Positions 19,299 through 27,062 of a stretch of 36,521 bases of DNA are shown here, one piece after another. Made by a program: the position numbers and the translations under genes. The notes beneath the pieces are model-generated. The model ran no database searches and was not told where the DNA came from. It saw only the letters and a program-made list of their open reading frames with translations. This DNA comes from Candidatus Kuenenia stuttgartensis. GTDB taxonomy: Bacteria; Planctomycetota; Planctomycetia; Pirellulales; UBA1268. The DNA is taken from assembly GCA_945877135.1 (NCBI GenBank), contig CAMCQY010000024.1:1-36521 (forward strand). Reading direction: 5' to 3'. Numbering within the stretch: position 1 is the first letter of the stretch; every line of letters begins with the position of its first letter.

Positions 19299-21005
19299 AT
19301 GTCGTTCCTGCCTGTCAGCTGTCGTGGTCTGCGAAGAACAATGGTCGCCTGCGCCGTGGCTGTCGCGCTCTGCGTGGGCGGCCTCGTGCGGGCACACGCC
19401 GACGAGCGGACGGTCTTGGCCGTCGTCACCTGCGACAGCTACGCCGACCTCAAGAGACAGTTCGGCTGGCTCGGAGCGCAGGTCGGCCAGCCCGGCCTGC
19501 CCGGCATGCTCGAGTCGGTGCTTCTCATGGCCACACAGGGCCGGGGCCTGGCCGGTCTCGATGTGAAGCGGCCGCTGGGCGCGGTGCTGACGACCGACGG
19601 CGGCGACATCGCTGTGCACGGCTTCGTGCCGGTCAAGAGCCTCGACAAACTGCTCGATTCACTCCAGGCCGTGACCGGCCCCACCGAGCAGTCGGGCGAG
19701 ACCCGCAGCCTCACGCTTCCCAGCGGTGTCGCGCTCAACGTGAAGGAGAAGGATGGCTGGGCGATCGTATCGCCGCGGGGCATCGACGCCGAGGCGGTCG
19801 ATCCCGCGCCGCTGTTCGCCCCGCTCTCGGAGAACTACACGCTCGGCATCGAGCTGTTTCCCCACCGGCTGCCGGACCCGCTTCGCCAGCAACTCCGCAT
19901 GCTGATCGAACAGGGGGCGGCCGCCGCAGGCGATCAGGGCCAGCAACTGGATGGCCGCGCAGTCGCCGCCGCGCTTGACAGCCTTGGCAACACCGAGTCG
20001 CTGGCCCTGGGCATCGCGATCGACAGCGAGAAGGATCGGCTCTTCATCGAGAACCGCACCGTGGCGGTGCCGGGTTCTCCCATGGCGCAGGCCATGGAAG
20101 GCTCCGACAAGGGCCAGTCAACCGTGCCCATGCCGCCGGCGGTCGACGGCAAACGCCACGCAGTCAGTGGGCATCTGGTGCAGTCGGTACCCGTGGCCTC
20201 CCGCCAGGAGGCTCAGATCATGCTTGATCAGGCTCTCCCTCCCGGCAGCAACGATCCGCTGACGAAGACCTTGTCGCTGTTGTTGAGAGAGTCGCTGGCG
20301 TCGGTGCTCGCTACCGGCGGCATCGATGCGGCGGTCTGCATCGACAAGACCGCTGCAGCGAAGCCGACTGCCCTGCCCTCCATCACGGCGGGACTGCGGG
20401 TGAAGGATGGCGCGGCGCTCGAGAACCGCATCAAGCAGTCGTTCGGCGGCGAGAACACTGGAAAGACCCCACTACCGCCGGGCGTGGACGTCGCCTTCAA
20501 CTCGGGCAAGGTCGGCGCTGCCAACCTGCACACGATCAACGTCGACCTGAGCGAGACCGATGCCGCCAAGAGCCTCGGCAAGTCGCTCGAACTCACGCTG
20601 GCCGTTGCACCGGACTATGCCTTCCTGATGGCGGGCGGCGATCCGCGACAGCGGCTGGCAACCGTGCTTGGGCCAGAGGGCAAGGCTGATTCGCAGGCCA
20701 AACCGATCGTGGGCCTCGACGTGTCGGTGAATCGCGTGCTGGCCTACGCCGCCGACCGGGGGGCCCTGCCCGCCGAGGCTGTTCCCGCTGCGGAAGGGAA
20801 CGACAGTGACCAGCAGGATGGCAACGTCAAACTGCTCATCCGCCCGATTGAACGGGGCGTGGCGACCAGACTATCGGCTGATGGAGCCGCGGTACGGGCG
20901 TTGGCCGCTGGAGCCGGTGCCGGGGCTGCCAATGCCAATGGCGCGGCGGGCCAGCCGGGACTGCCGATCCCAAACGGGTTTCCGATCCCGGCACCCGCGC
21001 GATGA
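19299..21005 (+). CDS. Secreted protein of unknown function
   Basis: About 568 aa. A signal peptide (1-31, with Arg residues, a hydrophobic core and an AHA cleavage site) is followed by a soluble region with no motif I recognise. It has two loosely similar halves of alternating strands and helices and a Gly/Ala/Pro-rich tail (from about 530). GAGGGA stands 6 nt before ATG 19299, which decides the start over 19275. It is divergent from the M50 gene and is followed by a hairpin terminator. The composition and layout suggest a planctomycete-restricted periplasmic or surface protein. I assign no function. Confidence 0.75.
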   Translation: MSFLPVSCRGLRRTMVACAVAVALCVGGLVRAHADERTVLAVVTCDSYADLKRQFGWLGAQVGQPGLPGMLESVLLMATQGRGLAGLDVKRPLGAVLTTDGGDIAVHGFVPVKSLDKLLDSLQAVTGPTEQSGETRSLTLPSGVALNVKEKDGWAIVSPRGIDAEAVDPAPLFAPLSENYTLGIELFPHRLPDPLRQQLRMLIEQGAAAAGDQGQQLDGRAVAAALDSLGNTESLALGIAIDSEKDRLFIENRTVAVPGSPMAQAMEGSDKGQSTVPMPPAVDGKRHAVSGHLVQSVPVASRQEAQIMLDQALPPGSNDPLTKTLSLLLRESLASVLATGGIDAAVCIDKTAAAKPTALPSITAGLRVKDGAALENRIKQSFGGENTGKTPLPPGVDVAFNSGKVGAANLHTINVDLSETDAAKSLGKSLELTLAVAPDYAFLMAGGDPRQRLATVLGPEGKADSQAKPIVGLDVSVNRVLAYAADRGALPAEAVPAAEGNDSDQQDGNVKLLIRPIERGVATRLSADGAAVRALAAGAGAGAANANGAAGQPGLPIPNGFPIPAPAR

Positions 21006-21041
21006 GCGGGCTTGGGCGGCTTCAGCAAGCGTTCCACCGGG

Positions 21042-21083
21042 GCGTTGAACCGAACGGTTCGTTCAACGCGACCTTCATTTTTT
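21042..21083 (+). terminator. Probable rho-independent terminator
   Basis: GCGTTGAAC (21042-21050) pairs perfectly with GTTCAACGC (21061-21069), and an inner GAA/TTC pair continues the stem after a bulged C. A run of six T follows at 21078-21083, eight nt after the stem. It would end transcription of the secreted-protein gene. The gap before the T-run makes it weaker than average. Confidence 0.55.
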
Positions 21084-21185
21084 ACCCTCAGACGCGTTCA
21101 CACCGTGATTACCAATAACACGACATCCTCTGGTTCCCAGGCATCTGCGCACGCATCAGGCAGTGCACCTCCGTCCGGCATCTGC

Positions 21186-22463
21186 ATGCAGATCGCCGGC
21201 GTGAACGTGGCCGACCTGGCCCGCGAGCACGGCACGCCTCTCTATGCCTACGACGCCGACATGATCCGGCGTCGCTGCCGCGACCTCGCCGCCTGGGACA
21301 CGGTCCGCTTCGCGCAGAAAGCCTGCTCAAACCTTGCCGTGCTCGATCTGATCCGCCGCGAGGGCGTGGTGGTCGATGCCGTGAGCACAGGCGAGATTCA
21401 CCGGGCTCTCAAGGCCGGCTACTCCGCGCACGCCGACCGCGCTGCCGCAGCCGATGGCCTGCCGCCCGTGCACCCGATCGTCTACACGGCCGATATCTTC
21501 GACCGGCCGAGTCTCGACGCGGTCGCGAAGCTTGGGATTCACGTCAACTGTGGCTCGGCAGACATGATCGAGCAATTGGCCGAACGCGTGCCAGGGGCAA
21601 ACATCACGCTGCGGGTGAATCCCGGCTTCGGCCATGGCCATAGCCAGAAGACGAACACCGGCGGCGAAGGCTCGAAGCACGGCATCTGGCACGAAGACAT
21701 CCCCGAGGTGCTCCGCCGCGCCGAGTGGGCGGGGCTGTCGGTGAGCGGTCTGCACATGCACATCGGCAGTGGCACCGATCTGGCGCATCTGGCCGAGGTG
21801 GCCAGTGCGCTCGAGCGCGTGGCGATCGAGATTGGCCGTTCGCTCACGATGGTGAGCGCCGGCGGTGGCCTGCCGGTGCCCTACAAGCCGGGCGAGGTCC
21901 ACGCCGACCTCGGCGGCTATTTTCAGCTCTGGGATGCGATGCGAAAGCGGCTCGAAGACCGCTTCGGCCACCGCATCCGTCTGGAGATCGAGCCGGGCCG
22001 CTACCTGACGGCCGAGTCGGGATACGTGGTCACGGAGGTTCGCGCCATCAAGCGGCAGGGCTCGCGGAAATACCTCCTCGTTGACGCCGGCTTCAACACC
22101 CTTGCGCGGCCGGTGCTCTACGGCTCCTACCATCCGATGAGTCTCTGCCCGGCAAAGGCTGAGTCGGCCGCTGACTTGGTTGCCGGGGCCGCCACCGAGG
22201 AGGTGGCAGTGGGTGGCCCGTTGTGCGAATCGGGCGACATCTTCACGCAAACCGACGGCGGCTTCGTGGCCTCGCGGGCGTTGCCGCCGGCGCAGGTGGG
22301 CGACCTGCTCGTGATCGAGATCGCGGGTGCCTACGGCTTTGTGATGGCGAGCAACTACAACTCGAAACCCTTGCCGGCCGAGGTGCTGATCGACGGCGAC
22401 AAGGCCCGGCTCGTCCGTGCCCGCCAGACGCCCGAAGACCTCATCCGCGGCGAAACCGTCTGA
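21186..22463 (+). CDS. lysA: Diaminopimelate decarboxylase
   Basis: About 425 aa from ATG 21186. It decarboxylates meso-diaminopimelate to L-lysine, the last step of lysine synthesis. The PLP lysine is Lys45 (FAQKACSN), HIGSG with His192 and EPGRYL (269-274) bind the cofactor phosphate, and Cys347 in CESGDIF is the catalytic residue from the partner subunit. The frame is open upstream to 21012, with a GTG at 21105, but that region contains the preceding terminator and low-complexity residues unlike the family, so ATG 21186 or GTG 21105 is likelier. Neither has a clear ribosome binding site; the start is uncertain. Confidence 0.92.
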   Translation: MQIAGVNVADLAREHGTPLYAYDADMIRRRCRDLAAWDTVRFAQKACSNLAVLDLIRREGVVVDAVSTGEIHRALKAGYSAHADRAAAADGLPPVHPIVYTADIFDRPSLDAVAKLGIHVNCGSADMIEQLAERVPGANITLRVNPGFGHGHSQKTNTGGEGSKHGIWHEDIPEVLRRAEWAGLSVSGLHMHIGSGTDLAHLAEVASALERVAIEIGRSLTMVSAGGGLPVPYKPGEVHADLGGYFQLWDAMRKRLEDRFGHRIRLEIEPGRYLTAESGYVVTEVRAIKRQGSRKYLLVDAGFNTLARPVLYGSYHPMSLCPAKAESAADLVAGAATEEVAVGGPLCESGDIFTQTDGGFVASRALPPAQVGDLLVIEIAGAYGFVMASNYNSKPLPAEVLIDGDKARLVRARQTPEDLIRGETV

Positions 22464-22540
22464 CCGTTTCGTTCGGTGGGCGGGGATCGCCAGCGTGGAA
22501 ACCCCGCCTACACTACGGTCAACCGAGGAGAAAATCTGTC

Positions 22541-23248
22541 ATGTCTGGAACCTACGTCATCGCGGGAGGAAGTCACGGCATCGGTCTGGAGATCGTCCGA
22601 ATGCTGGCCCCGACTGCAGCGCGGATCGATGTCTGGTCGCGGACGGGCGGTGATCTGCCGTCCGTTGCCACCATTCGGCATATGCCGTGCGACTTCGCCG
22701 ATCCAGAAGGCCTGCTGCCGGAACTTCCAGAGGAGATTCACGGGGCGGTCTACTGCCCCGGCAGCATCAACCTACGGTCTTTCCGCAGCCTGCAACCCGC
22801 CGACTTTCGCCAGGATTTCGAACTCAATCTCGTCGGCGCCGTGCGATTCCTGCAGGCCTGCCAGCCGCGACTCAAGGGCCCTGATGGCGGGACCGCGAGT
22901 GTGGTGTTGTTCAGCACGGTGGCGGTGGGTCAGGGCCTGCCGATGCACGCATCGGTGGCGGCCGCGAAGGGTGCGGTGGAAGGGCTGACGCGGTCGTTGG
23001 CCGCGGAGTGGGCCCCGAAGATCAGGGTCAACGCGATCGCGCCCGCGCTCATCGACACGCCGCTCGCCGCGCGGCTGCTTTCATCTCCCGACAAGCGTGA
23101 GGCACTCGCGGCCCGGTATCCGCTCAAGCGGATCGGCGAGCCGGCGGACGTCGCGGCACTCGCGCGATTTCTGCTCTCCGCGGAGAGCGGCTGGATGACG
23201 GGACAGGTGTTCGGGGTCGATGGCGGGATGTCCACGCTCCGCACCTGA
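22541..23248 (+). CDS. SDR-fold oxidoreductase lacking the usual catalytic Tyr
   Basis: The 235-aa protein has the short-chain dehydrogenase fold: GGSHGIG (9-15) for dinucleotide binding, Asn in the FELNLVGA helix, Ser in LFSTVAV, and a C-terminal IAPALIDTPL and VDGGMS. In the YxxxK position the sequence reads VAAAK, so the Tyr is replaced by Val (the Lys is kept), and HAS just before it does not restore a FabI-like spacing. It may use another residue, bind nucleotide without classic chemistry, or be non-enzymatic. GAGGAG precedes ATG 22541 by about 11 nt. It lies 77 bp after lysA on the same strand; a GC-rich hairpin (22479-22508) lies between. Confidence 0.85.
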   Translation: MSGTYVIAGGSHGIGLEIVRMLAPTAARIDVWSRTGGDLPSVATIRHMPCDFADPEGLLPELPEEIHGAVYCPGSINLRSFRSLQPADFRQDFELNLVGAVRFLQACQPRLKGPDGGTASVVLFSTVAVGQGLPMHASVAAAKGAVEGLTRSLAAEWAPKIRVNAIAPALIDTPLAARLLSSPDKREALAARYPLKRIGEPADVAALARFLLSAESGWMTGQVFGVDGGMSTLRT

Positions 23249-23255
23249 CCTCGCC

Positions 23256-23353
23256 CATCCAAGCCCGCAGCGCAAGCAAGGGTATACAGGCAGCGTCAGC
23301 CCACTGGCCGAGCATCGCGGTTTCCCTCGCTCGCGCTTCGGGCTTGTATCGGG
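23256..23353. repeat. Dispersed inverted repeat, copy 1
   Basis: The left arm (about 23256-23282, starting CATCCAAGCCCGCAGCGC) and the right arm (about 23321-23353) are imperfect inverted copies around a 38-nt spacer. The same arms occur at 27426-27519. It lies between convergent genes, as expected for an intergenic palindromic element. Confidence 0.75.
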
Positions 23354-23359
23354 CCTTCA

Positions 23360-24061
23360 CTACGGCGGCGGAGGCATGGCTGGCAGACCAAGCTGCCCAC
23401 GACGCCGCTCGATCGCACCGATGTACTCCACGAAGCGGGCCCGCTGCTCGGGCGTGGTGCTGTCGAGAATTTCCTTTCGAAATCTGTTTCGATCCTCCTC
23501 AGAGCCGCCGGGAGGACCGAAGGGTGGTCGCGGCCCGACTCCCTCTTCACGTTTCCCGCCAGCCGATTTGCCCCGGCCACCGCCAAAAAAAGCAGCCACC
23601 GACTGCCCCGCCTCGAATGCCTTCCGCATGAACTCCATCTGCCTGATTTCCTGGTCCAGAAAATCCTGCCGCTTCTCCGCGGGGAGCGAGAAGTAGGTGG
23701 AGACCTTGCCGTCCAGCATTTTCCGAAACGTGTCCTGACCGATCCGCATGGCCTGCGGGCGAAGTTCCGGTGGCAACTGCTGCACCTTCACCATGACCTG
23801 TCCAATCGCCGCGACCCGTGCCGCCGCGTCCGCGGACCCGCTGATCGCCTGCCCCGGAGGATACCTGGCGGCCAACTCACGCTGCAGCGTCCGAATCTCC
23901 GTGATGCGGGGATCCTCGCTTCGCCCTCCGAACCGCCAGACTGCCCACGCTGCCAACAGGACCAGTGCGAGCGTCACTCCCAGCACCATCCGGCGTCTGG
24001 TCGCGTGGCCATCGATTGATTGCTGCACTTCTGTCATGGCGATTTCCGTCTGGGGCCGCAT
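23360..24061 (-). CDS. Membrane-anchored protein of unknown function
   Basis: About 233 aa. A short cytoplasmic N-terminus is followed by one membrane helix (about 25-43, VLGVTLALVLLAAWAVW type). A helical, charged soluble domain follows, then a Gly/Lys/Pro-rich low-complexity stretch (about 160-188) and a helical tail ending in prolines. I recognise no family. GGAG stands 6 nt before ATG 24061; an in-frame ATG at 24037 is a possible alternative. The helical, Glu/Arg/Gln-rich body suggests a protein-interaction or scaffold role outside the membrane. It converges on the SDR gene across the repeat. Confidence 0.7.
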   Translation of the reverse strand: MRPQTEIAMTEVQQSIDGHATRRRMVLGVTLALVLLAAWAVWRFGGRSEDPRITEIRTLQRELAARYPPGQAISGSADAAARVAAIGQVMVKVQQLPPELRPQAMRIGQDTFRKMLDGKVSTYFSLPAEKRQDFLDQEIRQMEFMRKAFEAGQSVAAFFGGGRGKSAGGKREEGVGPRPPFGPPGGSEEDRNRFRKEILDSTTPEQRARFVEYIGAIERRRGQLGLPAMPPPP

Positions 24062-24152
24062 TGGCCTCTCCGATCAGGCGGCTCTTGGCTGAGGCGGCTC
24101 TTGGCGTGTCCTCGCGGCTCCATTCCAGACTACAGACTCCGAAGTGCCAAAG

Positions 24153-24197
24153 CCACACAAAACCAGACCACACAAAACATGACCACACCAACCCCAG
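24153..24197 (+). repeat. Three imperfect 15-bp tandem repeats
   Basis: CCACACAAAACCAGA-like units occur at 24153-24167, 24168-24182 and, more diverged, 24183-24197. They lie in the 269-bp gap before the FAH-family gene. A second pair of direct repeats, AGGCGGCTCTTGGC, occurs at about 24074-24104. They may be regulatory or neutral. Confidence 0.65.
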
Positions 24198-24330
24198 GAG
24201 TGGTGTTTCCATCATCGACGCCGAGGTTGTCGGCGTTCGTGGCCATGCACGGTATTATCTGGCTGGCCACCAGTCGTTTCGCTGACACTGAAGGAATCCT
24301 CAACGTGTTTTTGTTTGGAAAGCCCCCACT

Positions 24331-25134
24331 ATGAAGATCGTCCGCTTTGAGTCTGCCGGTGCCACCCATCTGGGAAGCCTCCACACCGACGGCCGCGTGA
24401 CGATTCTGGAAGGAGCGTTGTTCGGCCCGCTCCGCGACACCGGCACCGTCGCCACAGTCGCCAAGCTCCTTGCGCCGCTCGAACCGCGCGACATTCTCTG
24501 CATCGGCCTCAACTACAAGGCGCACGCCGCCGAGAGCAACGCGGCCCCGCCGGCCCACCCCGTGCTCTTCCTCAAGAACTCTGGCACCGTGCAGAACCCC
24601 GGCGATCCGATCGTGCTGCCACGCAAACTGCGGAGCGACGAGGTCGACTACGAGTGCGAGCTGGCGGTCGTGATCGGGAAGACCTGCCACAACGTCAGCC
24701 GGGCCGACGCCCTCAAGCACGTGCTCGGCTACACCTGCGCCAACGACGTCTCTGCCCGCGACTGGCAGCGAAACGGCGGCGGCGGCCAGTGGTGCCGAGG
24801 CAAGACGTTCGCCACGTTCTGTCCGCTGGGGCCGAGCATCGTCACCACCGACGAGATCACGAATCCCAACGCGCTCTCGATCCGCACGGTGTTGAACGGC
24901 GAGGTGATGCAGGACTGGAACACCGACGACATGATCTTCGACGTGCCGGCGATCATCGAATTCATGTCGGCGAGCATGGTACTGCGGCCCGGTACGGTGA
25001 TCCTCACCGGCACGCCGCACGGCGTCGGCTTCGCCCGCAAGCCGCCCGTGTTTTTGAAAGCCGGCGACACGGTGACGATCGAGATCGAGAAGATCGGCAG
25101 CCTCACCAATCCCGTGGTCGAGGAACGGGTATAG
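24331..25134 (+). CDS. Fumarylacetoacetate hydrolase (FAH) family protein
   Basis: The 267-aa protein has the FAH fold used for hydrolysis or decarboxylation of beta-diketo acids such as fumarylpyruvate, acylpyruvates and oxaloacetate. Metal ligands Glu108 and Glu110 (DYECELAVVIGK) and Asp139 (NDVSARDWQ) keep the 29-residue spacing of FAHD1-type enzymes, and LTGTPHGVGFARKP is the conserved C-terminal motif. An N-terminal domain of about 50 aa precedes the catalytic core. No aromatic-degradation genes are nearby, so the substrate is unknown. It converges on the MpsC gene at 25559-25158 with 23 bp between. Confidence 0.92.
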   Translation: MKIVRFESAGATHLGSLHTDGRVTILEGALFGPLRDTGTVATVAKLLAPLEPRDILCIGLNYKAHAAESNAAPPAHPVLFLKNSGTVQNPGDPIVLPRKLRSDEVDYECELAVVIGKTCHNVSRADALKHVLGYTCANDVSARDWQRNGGGGQWCRGKTFATFCPLGPSIVTTDEITNPNALSIRTVLNGEVMQDWNTDDMIFDVPAIIEFMSASMVLRPGTVILTGTPHGVGFARKPPVFLKAGDTVTIEIEKIGSLTNPVVEERV

Positions 25135-25157
25135 GACACCTCACGCAGTCGTGCCAC

Positions 25158-25559
25158 TCAAGCAGTCGCGCCGCTCACGGGGGGCAGTCCCCCCGGTGTC
25201 AGTTGAAAAATCTGCACCACGTTGCCGCTTGTAAACGCATGGACGACCGTTCCCGTGACGGGCTCGACTTCCACGGCGGCCTCCCGCACCGTGCGGCCCG
25301 TGATCCGCTTGATCTCGTCCCGGAGCTCCGCCGACGATACGGCGAACAATTGCCGATGGAATTCCTGCACGTTGGCGGCTCCCTCCGCGGTCTCGCTCAT
25401 CAGCCTCTCCGCCGGCGACAGCGCATCGTGGAGCGTGATCACAAGCATGTCATCGCCGACGACGACGGTCACGGCCTTCGGAGGATGGCCTGTTCGTTCC
25501 TGCTGCAAGTCTCTTGCGACCTTGGCGAGTTGTTCCAGCACGGGAGGTGGCGGTGACAT
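25158..25559 (-). CDS. MpsC/DUF2294-like protein (copy A)
   Basis: The 133-aa cytoplasmic protein matches copy C over most of its length: helix, V-x-V-x-x-GDDMLVITL, L-S-x-A-E-R, V-x-E-F-H-x-x-LF and a Gly-Thr-rich C-terminal strand before the tail. Copy A and copy C form a divergent branch, with TGHPPK here where copy B has MGRGPK. The family (PF10057) was named after staphylococcal MpsC, a component linked to the MpsAB membrane potential or bicarbonate system, but its own biochemical role is poorly known. No mpsA or mpsB is in the window. GGAG lies 11 nt before the start. A 7-bp G/C hairpin (25178-25195) falls inside the 3' end. Confidence 0.8.
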   Translation of the reverse strand: MSPPPPVLEQLAKVARDLQQERTGHPPKAVTVVVGDDMLVITLHDALSPAERLMSETAEGAANVQEFHRQLFAVSSAELRDEIKRITGRTVREAAVEVEPVTGTVVHAFTSGNVVQIFQLTPGGLPPVSGATA

Positions 25560-25888
25560 GTCTGACGCGGCTCCGATCAGGGAATGAAGAAACGAATGGT
25601 CGCGATCAGCCGCGACGATCGGTAAGCCGCATGCGTATCACCAAAGCGGCTCAACAGAGGCTTTCTGAGGCATCCGGCGCTGTTGCGGCGATTGATTGTA
25701 TGCAGGCACCGCCGGGCCTACACTCGATTTGACGAGATTCGATTGAGCCGCAGTCGCTACCAGAACTGCAGTGTGGCTTGATCGGAACACCATGGCGGGA
25801 CTTTCCGGCACGTGATCTTCGGACGCTGACAGTTGGTACGGCCCGGGCAGTCGCTGCTCGGGCGACATGTGGACCTGAGAGGATTCCG
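25560..25888 (+). other. 329-bp intergenic region with a candidate promoter
   Basis: No gene is seen. It separates divergent MpsC copies A and B. The only clear signal is the TTGTAT-17-TACACT pair at 25696-25724, followed by a leader of about 160 nt before copy B. Confidence 0.5.
25696..25724 (+). promoter_or_regulatory. Candidate sigma70 promoter before MpsC copy B
   Basis: A -35-like TTGTAT (25696-25701) and a -10-like TACACT (25719-25724) are separated by 17 bp. The same TTGTAT hexamer appears in the promoter of the candidate RNA at 26303. Start of transcription would be near 25731, leaving a leader of about 160 nt. Confidence 0.45.
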
Positions 25889-26269
25889 ATGAAGACCCAG
25901 GGAGAAATCGAGGCTGCCGTCAGCAAAGGGGTGACGATCTTCATGCAGGAATTCATGGGCCGAGGCCCCAAGGATATCTGCACCTATCTGATCAGGGATC
26001 TCTTGGTGGTGCGACTGCAGGGAGTGCTTTCCGCCGCCGAGCAGCATCTCGTCGCTGCACTGCCGGCGGATAAAGGTCGCGACTTGCTCAAGGGAGTCCG
26101 CACGAACCTCGTCGAGATCTCCAGACCGCGACTTGAGAGAATGATCGAGGAGTCAAGCGGCATGCGGTGCGTCAGTTTGCACCACGATGTCAGCACCGTC
26201 ACCGGCGAGGAAGTGTTGATATTCACCCTCGCGCAGGCCCCCGACATGCGCACCGCAAAAAACAAATAA
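25889..26269 (+). CDS. MpsC/DUF2294 protein (copy B, canonical)
   Basis: The 126-aa protein is the clearest family member here: an N-terminal helix, MGRGPKD (23-29), an L-L-V-V-R-L-x-G-x-L-S-x-A-E strand-helix unit, a K-G-x-R helix, and C-terminal HHDVSTVTGEEVLIFTLA. Its length is typical (about 115-130 aa). GAGAGG precedes ATG 25889 by about 6 nt; the frame stays open to 25778 but without support. No membrane segments. It is divergent from copy A, and the RNA unit begins after it. A role in membrane energetics or bicarbonate use is a family-level guess only. Confidence 0.87.
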   Translation: MKTQGEIEAAVSKGVTIFMQEFMGRGPKDICTYLIRDLLVVRLQGVLSAAEQHLVAALPADKGRDLLKGVRTNLVEISRPRLERMIEESSGMRCVSLHHDVSTVTGEEVLIFTLAQAPDMRTAKNK

Positions 26270-26302
26270 CGAGCTGCCGCGAGAGGCGAAAAAAGAATTC
26301 AC

Positions 26303-26330
26303 TTGTATTGGTTATCTGCTGCGGTAAAAT
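26303..26330 (+). promoter_or_regulatory. Candidate sigma70 promoter of the csrA-proximal RNA
   Basis: TTGTAT (26303-26308) and TAAAAT (26325-26330) are separated by 16 bp. Both hexamers are AT-rich in a GC-rich genome. The start of transcription would be near 26337, directly before the structured RNA. Confidence 0.55.
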
Positions 26331-26336
26331 GGGCGT

Positions 26337-26508
26337 GTGGTTTGATCACGAGCAGTCGTGTTAGAGCCTCACGGTGTGTGACACCTCACGGTGAAGCAGC
26401 CGACGGATGACGAGTTGACGAGCAGTCCGGCTGAGGCCGGAAGGTTGGTCACAACGTAAGCCGGCGTGAGAGTTTGCCTTCGGGCAGGCTCTCCCGCCGG
26501 CTTTTTTT
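26337..26508 (+). ncRNA. Candidate structured RNA between two MpsC genes
   Basis: About 170 nt between a promoter and a strong terminator, with no plausible protein. CACGA/TCGTG (26347-26351/26356-26360) forms a hairpin. The 10-nt sequence CCTCACGGTG occurs twice (26367-26376, 26384-26393), and GGTGT/ACACC (26373-26377/26381-26385) competes with CACC/GGTG (26382-26385/26390-26393), so two folds are mutually exclusive. CAGCCGAC pairs with GTCCGGCTG (26397-26404/26425-26433, one bulge), with GGA at the start of its loop (26405-26407). GGCC/GGTT (26435-26438/26443-26446) closes a GGAA tetraloop. It may be a trans-acting sRNA, possibly bound by CsrA, or an attenuator leader of mpsC copy C-csrA. 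I cannot match a known family. Confidence 0.55.
26459..26508 (+). terminator. Strong rho-independent terminator with UUCG loop
   Basis: A near-continuous stem of about 20 bp runs from AGCCGGCG (26459-26466) to CGCCGGCT (26495-26502), through GAGAG/CTCTC, with GCC/GGC closing a TTCG loop at 26479-26482. Only one T-C mismatch and two G-U pairs interrupt it. Seven T follow the stem (26502-26508). The MpsC copy C start lies 43 nt downstream, so read-through could be regulated. Confidence 0.88.
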
Positions 26509-26550
26509 GTTTTTCGGTTTTATGCCATTGAACTCCGGAGCAACGATGCA

Positions 26551-27015
26551 ATGCATACACCCTTTGAGACGAATCTCGCACGGCAACGTACGGCGCGAGC
26601 AGTGGCGAGGGCGGCTGGGAGTTTCGAGCATCTTCTCACCGGCCGCGTGCCGACGAGCGTGATGATCGTGGCCGATGGCGACTGGATGGTGGTGAGCCTG
26701 AGCGAGGCCTTTTCAACGGTCGAACGACGGCTGGCCGCGAATGGGCAGGAGGGGCTGACGAGGGTGAGGGACTTTCACCAGCACCTCTTCGATGGCTCCC
26801 TCGACTCGCTCCGCCGTCACGTCGAAAAGCAGACGGGCGTCACGCTACGAGGCGCAGTCGCCCATGTTGACTCGGTGACGGGAAGTGTGATGAAGACCTT
26901 CACGACCAGCGCGGCCGTGGAACTGTTTGAACTGGGGCAGGCGGTGCGGCCACTTGGCATTCCGATCGACACCCACCTGCATGCCGACGCGACAAGCAGC
27001 AGCGACGCTGCTTGA
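26551..27015 (+). CDS. MpsC/DUF2294-like protein (copy C)
   Basis: The 154-aa protein is longer than copies A and B because of a C-terminal tail (from about 132). It has TGRVPTSV, a GDWMVVSLSEA strand-helix unit, VRDFHQHLF, and VDSVTGSVMKTFTTS where copy B has DVSTVTGEEVLIFTL. Copy A shares the FH-x-x-LF motif. GGAG lies 10 nt before ATG 26551. It follows the RNA terminator by 42 bp and precedes csrA by 47 bp on the same strand, so the two are probably co-transcribed. Function unknown beyond family membership. Confidence 0.78.
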   Translation: MHTPFETNLARQRTARAVARAAGSFEHLLTGRVPTSVMIVADGDWMVVSLSEAFSTVERRLAANGQEGLTRVRDFHQHLFDGSLDSLRRHVEKQTGVTLRGAVAHVDSVTGSVMKTFTTSAAVELFELGQAVRPLGIPIDTHLHADATSSSDAA

Positions 27016-27062
27016 CGCTGATCTTTTCCTGGATGGATCCGCAACCATGAAGAAGGTGACCC

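Noticed and set aside
18386-19978. A 530-aa plus-strand frame
   Set aside because: It crosses the M50 gene in antisense and then the secreted-protein gene out of frame.
26436-26446. GCCGGAAGG resembling the SRP RNA tip
   Set aside because: The conserved AAGCAGCC on the 3' side and asymmetric loop are absent.
438-26508. Possible homology between the two candidate RNAs
   Set aside because: Both have TGACG-containing stretches and UUCG terminators, but I could not align their stems convincingly.
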